Part shown: one piece after another, positions 1 through 5,679 of the stretch
Layout: every line of letters starts with the position of its first letter
Position numbering within the stretch: position 1 is the stretch's first letter
NCBI GenBank assembly: GCA_903930665.1
Contig: CAIYZI010000301.1
Coordinates: 1-7,569, forward strand
Length of the DNA: 7,569 bases
Origin: an uncultured beta proteobacterium
GTDB lineage: Bacteria; Pseudomonadota; Gammaproteobacteria; Burkholderiales; Burkholderiaceae
Direction of reading: 5' to 3'
The notes under the pieces: generated by a model
What the model was told of the DNA's origin: nothing
The model's input: only the letters and a program-made list of their open reading frames with translations
Database searches by the model: none
Position numbers and translations under genes: made by a program

Positions 1-30
1 CAAGCACCCAAGATTAAATTTATAAAAAAA

Positions 31-498
31 TTAATCTATTTCTTGAGCAGCTTGTAATACTTCTGTCACATGGCGGGCAACCTTGAGTCCGCGCCATTCT
101 TTAGCAAGCTTGCCAGAAGAATCAAAAAGGAAGGTACTGCGTTCTACGCCACGCACTTGTTTCCCATACATATTTTTCAGTTTCATGACCCCGAAGATCT
201 GGCACAGTTTTTCTTCGGTATCGGCTACCAATTCAAATGGAAGCTCTAGTTTGCTGCGAAAGTTATCATGAGATTTCAGGCTATCCCTAGAGACGCCTAC
301 CACCAAGGCGTTAGCTTTGGTAAAGGCCTCAATATTGTCCCGGAACTCTCCGGATTCAGCCGTGCAACCAGGCGTCATGTCTTTTGGGTAAAAATATAAA
401 ACCAATTTCTTGCCATTGGCTGAGGCTGGAGAAAATGTAAGACCTGATGTGGCGGGAATTTCGCACTGAGGCATGGTTTGGCCGATAGCTACTGTCAT
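31..498 (-). CDS. bcp: Bcp/PrxQ-type thiol peroxiredoxin, probably 1-Cys
   Basis: This 155-residue protein has the normal length of the cytosolic BCP/PrxQ family, which reduces hydrogen peroxide and organic hydroperoxides using thioredoxin or another thiol. The thioredoxin-like fold shows in LVLYFYPKDMTPGCTAES, followed by the VVGVSRDS and STFLFDSSGK strands. The peroxidatic cysteine is Cys45 in TPGCT. E. coli Bcp has its resolving cysteine five residues later; here that position is glycine. The alternative helix-3 position used by Xylella PrxQ appears to be arginine. Only Cys12 and Cys99 remain, so a 1-Cys mechanism, or use of Cys99, is inferred. I start the gene at the second ATG (498) because an AGAAGG ribosome site sits 6 nt before it but directly abuts the upstream ATG at 504. 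It lies about 66 nt after arnD on the same strand and may be cotranscribed, but it has no known role in Ara4N synthesis. Confidence 0.93.
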   Translation of the reverse strand: MTVAIGQTMPQCEIPATSGLTFSPASANGKKLVLYFYPKDMTPGCTAESGEFRDNIEAFTKANALVVGVSRDSLKSHDNFRSKLELPFELVADTEEKLCQIFGVMKLKNMYGKQVRGVERSTFLFDSSGKLAKEWRGLKVARHVTEVLQAAQEID

Positions 499-504
499 GA
501 TCAT

Positions 505-510
505 CCTTCT
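505..510 (-). promoter_or_regulatory. Ribosome binding site of bcp, decides the start
   Basis: AGAAGG on the minus strand directly touches the ATG at 504 but is 6 nt from the in-frame ATG at 498. The spacing favours 498, giving a protein that begins MTVAIGQ. Confidence 0.65.
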
Positions 511-553
511 GTTTAAGTAATTGTCTCTAAGTCTTAATTATCGTTGTGTTGCT

Positions 554-564
554 AGTTTTGCTGC
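554..564 (-). repeat. 11-bp repeat, copy 1 (arnD-bcp gap)
   Basis: GCAGCAAAACT on the minus strand begins 1 nt after the arnD stop codon. The same 11 bases occur in the gap between the two arnA-half genes (2567-2577). The flanks do not match and no hairpin is associated, so this may be coincidence. Confidence 0.3.
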
Positions 565-1482
565 TTAATGATTTTGAATAATTAATTCACCACTTCGATT
601 GGGTGTTTCACCCCAAGTCACTGGAAGTACAGCTATTTTATCGAGTTGCTTGGTGGCTGCCCAGGATTGATGAAGTTCTGCCATGGTCACCAGATCGTGC
701 CCTTGATCTAGCCAGCCAGCGAGCAATTGCTCAAAAGCGGGAAGAAGCTTTTGACCTTCCAATTCAGCATGCAGGGTAAAGACTTGATCGTTGGGATTGC
801 TTTGGGTGATTTCCAGCAATTTCTTTACGGCTCCGTACTCATCTGCCCCATCAATACCAATCAATTCATCAAAGGTTGGGAGGGTGGTGGGGTACTGGAC
901 ATGTTTTGCTTTGCCTGAAGGTAAAGCAAAACGGTAAGGTATTAAGTTAGGCTCGGCCCTGCCATCTGAAGAGTATTGAATACCCCATTGATCAAGCTGC
1001 TCAAATGCTGCCTCATTCATCTGCCAACCAGCAGCTCCATAAGTTGTAGGCGCATGCCCAAAGATCTCGATAAAGCGATCCCAGCTCTTTTGCATTTGAG
1101 CTTTGGTCCAGATTGGATCGCGATTGCGAACAGCATCTTGCCAGGCAACATGATCCCATGTGTGAATACCTGTCTCATGTCCGGCTGAGTCTATTGCACG
1201 CATTTCAGCAGCAGCCTTTTTGCCAATGTCTGGACCAGGGAGGAGTACGCCATAGAGTAAAGTCTTAATGCCGTAATGCTCTACTACTGAAGTGCGGCTA
1301 ACTTTCTTTAAGAAGCCGGGGCGAAAAACCCGTTTTAGTGCCCAACCTGTGTGATCAGGTCCCAGGCTAAATAAGAAGGTCGCTTTAAGCCCAAAGCGCT
1401 CGAGGGTACGAGCAAGGTTTGGAACACCTTCTTTGGTGCCGCGTAAGGTATCAACATCTACCTTGAGAGCAATTTTTGCCAT
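565..1482 (-). CDS. arnD: ArnD, undecaprenyl-phosphate Ara4FN deformylase
   Basis: A 305-residue NodB-type polysaccharide deacetylase (E. coli ArnD is 296). It removes the formyl group from 4-deoxy-4-formamido-L-arabinose on undecaprenyl phosphate, making the transfer to the lipid carrier effectively irreversible and yielding the donor for ArnT. The N-terminal KVDVDT carries the metal- and base-type aspartates (Asp9, Asp11). The His-x3-His metal pair is HTWDH at His107 and His111, and the C-terminal catalytic histidine motif is FTLHAELEG at His238. GTKEGVPNL, AAGW and LPTFDELIG also match ArnD rather than generic deacetylases. No signal peptide is seen, as expected for a cytoplasmic-face, membrane-associated enzyme. 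It starts 12 nt after the dehydrogenase stop, behind AGAGG at 1486-1490 (only 3 nt before ATG). It is the last arn gene of the block. Confidence 0.95.
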   Translation of the reverse strand: MAKIALKVDVDTLRGTKEGVPNLARTLERFGLKATFLFSLGPDHTGWALKRVFRPGFLKKVSRTSVVEHYGIKTLLYGVLLPGPDIGKKAAAEMRAIDSAGHETGIHTWDHVAWQDAVRNRDPIWTKAQMQKSWDRFIEIFGHAPTTYGAAGWQMNEAAFEQLDQWGIQYSSDGRAEPNLIPYRFALPSGKAKHVQYPTTLPTFDELIGIDGADEYGAVKKLLEITQSNPNDQVFTLHAELEGQKLLPAFEQLLAGWLDQGHDLVTMAELHQSWAATKQLDKIAVLPVTWGETPNRSGELIIQNH

Positions 1483-1494
1483 GTACCTCTGTAC

Positions 1495-2541
1495 TTATTC
1501 TTTGTCTACTAAATGACGTGCTTTTTCAACATCTTCACGGTAAGCCTCAAAAATATTCTTTAGGGCATCAGACATGTTTGTAGTTGGCTTCCAGCCTAAC
1601 TCAGCCATTGTGTTATCGATAGCTGGTACACGGTTTTGTACGTCTTGATAGCCTTCGCCATAGTAAGCGCCAGAAGTGGTTTCAACAATCCTGACTTCAT
1701 TGGCTGTTTTGGCATATTCGGGAATACTTCTGGCAATCTCCAACATTTGATTGGCAAGCTCACGAACTGAATGATTGTTCTTTGGGTTGCCGATGTTGTA
1801 AATTTTGCCATTGGCAACATCATCTTTATTGGCGATGATGTGCATCAGTGCGTCAATACCATCGTCGATATAAGTAAAGGCGCGTTTCTGTGCGCCGCCA
1901 TCTACTAAGTTAATGGGTTCGCCACGAACAATATGACCTAAAAATTGAGTGACTACGCGGGAAGAGCCTTCTTTTGGAGTGTAGATGCTATCCAGACCTG
2001 GGCCAATCCAGTTAAATGGACGGAAAAGTGTGAAGCGAAGACCTTCCATCCCGTAACCCCAAATAACGCGATCCATCAGTTGTTTTGAGCATGCATAAAT
2101 CCAACGTGGTTTATTAATGGGGCCGTAAACCATCTTGGAATTAGCGGGATCAAACTCGGCGTCTTCACACATGCCATAGACTTCAGATGTAGACGGAAAT
2201 ACCAAATGCTTTTTATATTTAACGGCCGAGCGAACGATTGGAAGATTGGCTTCAAAATCAAGCTCAAATACCTTCAATGGTTGCTGTACGTAAGTGGCAG
2301 GAGTAGCAATTGCTACCAGTGGCAAGATCACATCACATTTGCGAATGTGATATTCGACCCACTCCTTATTGATCGTGATATCGCCTTCAAAGAAGTGCAT
2401 GCGTGGATGATTTACTAAATCGCCAAGGCGATCATTTTGCATATCCATGCCGTAGACATGCCAGTCGGTTGTCTCAAGAATGCGCTTGGAAAGGTGATGG
2501 CCAATAAATCCATTGACGCCAAGTATGAGTACTTTTTTCAT
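1495..2541 (-). CDS. arnA: ArnA dehydrogenase half: UDP-glucuronate decarboxylase (UDP-4-keto-pentose synthase)
   Basis: A 348-residue extended short-chain dehydrogenase/reductase equivalent to residues ~316-660 of E. coli ArnA, here a separate protein. It oxidises UDP-GlcA at C4 with NAD+ and decarboxylates it to UDP-4-keto-pentose, the ArnB substrate. Visible motifs are the Rossmann GVNGFIG (from residue 8), PSTSEVYG with Ser119-Glu120 (ArnA Ser433/Glu434), Tyr149-x3-Lys153, LFRPFNWIGPGLD, and GYQDVQNR with Arg304 (ArnA Arg619). The Ser/Glu/Arg set marks the decarboxylating ArnA type. A Ralstonia homologue of this stand-alone type is known as a bifunctional UDP-4-keto-pentose/UDP-xylose synthase, so some UDP-xylose release is possible here by inference. 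An AAAGG ribosome site at 2550-2554 lies 8 nt before ATG. A 65-nt gap separates it from the formyltransferase gene. Confidence 0.95.
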   Translation of the reverse strand: MKKVLILGVNGFIGHHLSKRILETTDWHVYGMDMQNDRLGDLVNHPRMHFFEGDITINKEWVEYHIRKCDVILPLVAIATPATYVQQPLKVFELDFEANLPIVRSAVKYKKHLVFPSTSEVYGMCEDAEFDPANSKMVYGPINKPRWIYACSKQLMDRVIWGYGMEGLRFTLFRPFNWIGPGLDSIYTPKEGSSRVVTQFLGHIVRGEPINLVDGGAQKRAFTYIDDGIDALMHIIANKDDVANGKIYNIGNPKNNHSVRELANQMLEIARSIPEYAKTANEVRIVETTSGAYYGEGYQDVQNRVPAIDNTMAELGWKPTTNMSDALKNIFEAYREDVEKARHLVDKE

Positions 2542-2549
2542 CTTTACTA

Positions 2550-2554
2550 CCTTT
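2550..2554 (-). promoter_or_regulatory. Ribosome binding site of the dehydrogenase gene
   Basis: AAAGG on the minus strand, 8 nt before the ATG at 2541. It shows that the dehydrogenase half is translated from its own initiation site rather than as a continuation of the formyltransferase. Confidence 0.6.
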
Positions 2555-2566
2555 ATTCATCTAATC

Positions 2567-2577
2567 AGTTTTGCTGC
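2567..2577 (-). repeat. 11-bp repeat, copy 2 (gap between the two arnA halves)
   Basis: GCAGCAAAACT on the minus strand, identical to 554-564 and in the same orientation. It lies 29 nt after the formyltransferase stop and 25 nt before the dehydrogenase start. It might be a short processing or regulatory site, or chance. Confidence 0.3.
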
Positions 2578-2606
2578 AAGGCTTGATGCTCAATTTTTTA
2601 TATTAC

Positions 2607-3476
2607 CTAGTCGTTTGCCGGAAACCAATCCAGAATTTCTATTGCCTGATGGTCGCCGCAAATACCGAATACCCGATTATCAACCAGTTGGACGCCTGAA
2701 GCCTCAAGATTGAGATTCGCTGGAAAGGGTCCTTTTAGGCTCGTCCGAGTCACAATCATCCTGCGACCTTGATGCTCTGTAAAAGCACCTGGATAAGGGG
2801 GCGCAACCGCTCTAACGAGGTTATGTACCTCTAATGCGGTTTGATTCCAAACAATTCGGCCATCTTCAGGTTTTCGACCCCCAAAATAGCTTCCTTTGCC
2901 CAATTCATTGGGTTTTCTGGGTACTCGCCCCAAAACGAGCTCTGGAAGCGCCTTAGTGAGGGCGTCTACTGCAGCTTTGCTGACTTTTGCAAAGACATCG
3001 GTAGCAGTTTCATCGGGCCCAATTTCTACTGTGGATTGCTCGACGATATCGCCAGCATCTGGTTTAGCTTCCATTACGTGCAAGGTTGCACCAGTCTCAA
3101 TTTCACCATGCAAGATAGCCCAATTCACAGGTGCTCTGCCGCGGTATTTGGGTAGAAGCGAGCCATGCATATTGAGCGCGGCAATCTTGGCGCAAGCGAG
3201 AACTTCCGCTGGAATCATATGGCGGTAATAGAAGGAGAAGAGGTAGTCAGGCGCTATCTGTTGCAGTTTGGGAATGAGGGTAAATAACGCACTTACACTA
3301 GGGGTGATGTAAGGAATATTTTTCTCTTGGCAAAGTTTGGCAACGCTACCAAACCAAACATTCTCCTTAGGGTCATCCTCATGGGTGACTACCAGATCTA
3401 CCTCAATCCCCGCCTCAAGCAAAGTCTTGAGGCAATGAACACCTACATCGTGATAAGCAAAGACGACTGCGTGCAA
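2607..3476 (-). CDS. arnA: ArnA formyltransferase half: UDP-Ara4N N-formyltransferase
   Basis: A 289-residue stand-alone counterpart of the N-terminal domain of E. coli ArnA. It uses 10-formyl-tetrahydrofolate to formylate UDP-Ara4N in the cytoplasm, giving UDP-Ara4FN for ArnC. The catalytic residues fall at the same numbers as in E. coli ArnA: Asn102 and His104 in LNMHGSLLPKYRGRAP, and Asp140 in KPDAGDIV. Residues ~1-200 form the formyl-transferase Rossmann domain. Residues ~205-289, including APPYPGAF, match the C-terminal formyltransferase subdomain. The start codon is TTG, lying directly after the arnC TAA with no gap. MHAVVFAYHD aligns end to end with the MKTVVFAYHD start of E. coli ArnA, which supports it, and a weak AGAG lies 9 nt upstream at 3486-3489. 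Translation is probably coupled to arnC. Methionyl-tRNA formyltransferase is a relative, but context and motifs favour ArnA. Confidence 0.93.
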   Translation of the reverse strand: MHAVVFAYHDVGVHCLKTLLEAGIEVDLVVTHEDDPKENVWFGSVAKLCQEKNIPYITPSVSALFTLIPKLQQIAPDYLFSFYYRHMIPAEVLACAKIAALNMHGSLLPKYRGRAPVNWAILHGEIETGATLHVMEAKPDAGDIVEQSTVEIGPDETATDVFAKVSKAAVDALTKALPELVLGRVPRKPNELGKGSYFGGRKPEDGRIVWNQTALEVHNLVRAVAPPYPGAFTEHQGRRMIVTRTSLKGPFPANLNLEASGVQLVDNRVFGICGDHQAIEILDWFPAND

Positions 3477-4448
3477 TTACTTTTTCTCTAAAACAGCTTG
3501 AACAACATAACGAGGACGCTCTCGAATTTGCTGATAGATACGACCAATATATTCGCCGAGTAACCCGAGTCCAAAGAGCATGACGCCAATTAAGAAAAAC
3601 GTTAGCGCAAAGAGGGTAAATACCCCTTCTACTTCAGCGCCCAATACAAAGCGACGCACAAGTAGGTAAATAAAGAGGCTGCCGGCGGCCATAGATAAGA
3701 GCATTCCCAAGATGGAGAAGATCTGCAAGGGCATTACAGAGAAGCCAGTAACCAAATCAAAGTTTAGGCGAATCAATTGGTAAAGGCTGTATTTAGATTC
3801 TCCCGCAAACCGCTCTTCATGCTTTACGGAAATCTCTGTTGGGTTCGCTGCAAAGGTATAAGCAAGCGCTGGTATGAAAGTATTGTTTTCATTGCATTGA
3901 CGCACTAAATCAACAATACGACGGCTATAACCGCGTAGCATGCAGCCTTGATCAGTCATCGTGATACGGGTAATGCGTTCGCGCAAGTTATTCATGGCGC
4001 GTGAAGCCCACTTCCTAAAAAGGCTGTCTTGTCGGTTCGAGCGAATCGTCCCGACGTAATCATGACCTTTGAGTAGCTCAGAAGTAAGTGCATCAATTTC
4101 TTCGGGCGGATTTTGTAAGTCCGCATCAAGCGTAATGATGTAATCGCCACGGGCATACTCGAAACCAGCCATGATGGCCATGTGCTGGCCAAAGTTGCTG
4201 TGAAATAACACCGCACGTGTTACATCTGGGCGTAGTTCTACTTGTCTAGCCAAAATCCCCGCGGATCGATCCTTGCTGCCATCATTGATAAAAACGACTT
4301 CATAGCCAATATTGCGCTTGGCGGCGACCTCATCTAATGCAGGATAGAGGCGATCAAAAAGGGCTTGGAGACCATCCTCCTCGTTGTAAACGGGGATAAC
4401 GATACTAAGTTGGGGGTTGTTACCTTGGGTAGCTAAATTCGCTGTCAT
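3477..4448 (-). CDS. arnC: ArnC, undecaprenyl-phosphate Ara4FN transferase
   Basis: A 323-residue membrane-anchored family 2 glycosyltransferase (E. coli ArnC is 322). It transfers 4-deoxy-4-formamido-L-arabinose from UDP to undecaprenyl phosphate on the inner face of the cytoplasmic membrane. The GT-A domain spans ~13-230, with SIVIPVYNEE, FINDGSKD, the DxD-type ITLDADLQNPPEEID (Asp108, Asp110) and MTDQGCMLRGYSR. Two C-terminal membrane segments lie at about 237-264 and 276-298, followed by the basic tail GRIYQQIRERPRYVV. DPM-like or GtrB-like transferases share this layout; assignment to ArnC rests on the near-identical length and the arn neighbours. The ATG at 4448 is the first possible start after an in-frame stop upstream. 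Its ribosome site is poor (AGG about 12 nt away), so translation may depend on ribosomes leaving arnB 50 nt upstream. Confidence 0.94.
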   Translation of the reverse strand: MTANLATQGNNPQLSIVIPVYNEEDGLQALFDRLYPALDEVAAKRNIGYEVVFINDGSKDRSAGILARQVELRPDVTRAVLFHSNFGQHMAIMAGFEYARGDYIITLDADLQNPPEEIDALTSELLKGHDYVGTIRSNRQDSLFRKWASRAMNNLRERITRITMTDQGCMLRGYSRRIVDLVRQCNENNTFIPALAYTFAANPTEISVKHEERFAGESKYSLYQLIRLNFDLVTGFSVMPLQIFSILGMLLSMAAGSLFIYLLVRRFVLGAEVEGVFTLFALTFFLIGVMLFGLGLLGEYIGRIYQQIRERPRYVVQAVLEKK

Positions 4449-4498
4449 CTCGCAATTTTGCCTGATCTTGGCTTTTTACCTAATTTTGGGGGGATTTC

Positions 4499-5674
4499 TT
4501 AGCTTTTAGCGTATTTTTTAAGAATTCCAACTAGGGCTTTGGCTATCCGACCAATGTCCTCGTCTGTCATCCCTGGAAAGAGTGGAAGGGTCATGATCGA
4601 ACGTCCTATACGCTCGGCTATAGGGGTGTCTTGGGTTTGATAACCAAGATTTTGGTATAGCGTGAACCCAGTAATTGCTGGATAGTGCACCCCAGTTCCG
4701 ATGCCTAAGTCTTTTAATTCGGCCATGACTTGGGCGCGATCTACATTGAGCTGTTCAAGTGGCAGTACCACTTGAAACATATGCCAGTTGCTATCAATAA
4801 AATTCTCAACAGGTAATTCAAGTTTGAGGTTCTCAATGCCAGCACTCTTTACCTCAGTGCGGATCGCGTCGAAATATTGACGAGCTAAAGCGGTTCTGCG
4901 TGCCTGAAAGGAGGGTAATTGTTTGAGTTGATGCAGGCCAATCACCGCATTGACATCGGTGAGATTGTCCTTGCCCCCAAGCATGTCGACATCCATGCCA
5001 TCAATGCCTTGGCGGGTGAGACCTTGCAGCCGTAACTTTTCTGCCACCTTTGCTTCGTCAGCATTGTTTAAAACCAAACAGCCACCCTCAACTGTAGAAA
5101 GGTTTTTATTTGCCTGAAAGCTAAAGCTTACTAAATCACCAAAGCTACCAATCTTTCGATTTTTCCATTTAGAGCCAAATGCTTGTGCCGCATCTTCAAT
5201 GACGCGTAGATGGTATTGATTGGCTAAAGCGTAGAGCTGATCCATGTTTACAGGTAACCCAGCCAAATATACGGGCATGATGGCGCGTGTATTGGGAGTA
5301 ATCGCATTGGCGACTTCATTAAGATCAATATTCCGGCTTATTGGATCAATATCCACAAAAACAGGTTTTGCGCCAACACCCAAGATGACATTGGAAGTAG
5401 CAACCCAGGAGATCGGCGTTGTAATGACTTCATCGCCTTCTCCAATGCCAGCAACTTGCAGGGCAATCTTCATTGTGGCGGTGCCGTTGGCAAAACAACG
5501 TACTGGGCGTCCACCAAAGTATTCACTCAGTGTTGCTTCAAACTCCGCCAATTTAGGGCCTGAAGTTACCCAGCCTGAGCGAAGTACTTCTGCAACCGCA
5601 TCAATGGTCTCTTGATTAAAGCTTGGTCTCGTAAAGGGAATAAAAGGCAAGCTTGTTGAGTTGACTGACATCAT
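4499..5674 (-). CDS. arnB: ArnB, UDP-4-amino-4-deoxy-L-arabinose aminotransferase
   Basis: A 391-residue PLP aminotransferase of the DegT/DnrJ/EryC1 sugar family (E. coli ArnB is about 380). It transfers the amino group of glutamate to UDP-4-keto-pentose, giving UDP-L-Ara4N. The PLP Schiff-base lysine is Lys190 in FSFQANKNLSTVEGG, where E. coli ArnB has FSFHAIKN. Asp161 in VIEDAAQAFGSKW contacts the pyridine nitrogen. ANGTATMKIAL (~62) binds the PLP phosphate, and GTGVHYPAI (~327) is the typical C-terminal substrate motif. Two adjacent methionine codons, at 5674 and 5671, are possible starts. TAAGG at 5678-5682, which includes the arnT stop, is 3 nt from the first and 6 nt from the second, so the true start may be 5671. 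The 5-nt gap from arnT implies coupling. Confidence 0.95.
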   Translation of the reverse strand: MMSVNSTSLPFIPFTRPSFNQETIDAVAEVLRSGWVTSGPKLAEFEATLSEYFGGRPVRCFANGTATMKIALQVAGIGEGDEVITTPISWVATSNVILGVGAKPVFVDIDPISRNIDLNEVANAITPNTRAIMPVYLAGLPVNMDQLYALANQYHLRVIEDAAQAFGSKWKNRKIGSFGDLVSFSFQANKNLSTVEGGCLVLNNADEAKVAEKLRLQGLTRQGIDGMDVDMLGGKDNLTDVNAVIGLHQLKQLPSFQARRTALARQYFDAIRTEVKSAGIENLKLELPVENFIDSNWHMFQVVLPLEQLNVDRAQVMAELKDLGIGTGVHYPAITGFTLYQNLGYQTQDTPIAERIGRSIMTLPLFPGMTDEDIGRIAKALVGILKKYAKS

Positions 5675-5679
5675 TGGCC

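Noticed and set aside
1..30. A/T-rich stretch after the bcp stop as a terminator
   Set aside because: There are T-runs on the minus strand but no preceding GC-rich stem within the 30 bases available. The window ends before anything can be decided.
537..542. GATAAT, a possible -10 promoter element for bcp on the minus strand
   Set aside because: It matches the -10 consensus at five of six bases, but no -35-like hexamer lies 16-18 nt upstream. It remains only a weak possibility for separate bcp expression.
505..564. Possible hairpin or terminator after arnD (TTAAG ... CTTAA)
   Set aside because: The stem is only 5 bp of A/T-rich sequence with a loop of about 14 nt and no following T-run, so it is not a credible intrinsic terminator.
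2841..3228. Two overlapping plus-strand open frames (104 and 110 codons) inside the formyltransferase gene
   Set aside because: Both are antisense shadows of a conserved coding sequence, in different frames, with no recognisable protein features.
1495..3476. Frameshifted or broken bifunctional arnA pseudogene
   Set aside because: Each half has a full-length domain, its own start and stop, and all catalytic residues, with 65 nt between. This is a two-gene arrangement, not decay.
5244..5615. 123-codon open frame on the plus strand inside arnB
   Set aside because: It lies entirely antisense to a strongly supported aminotransferase. Its translation has no recognisable domain and no good ribosome site was seen.
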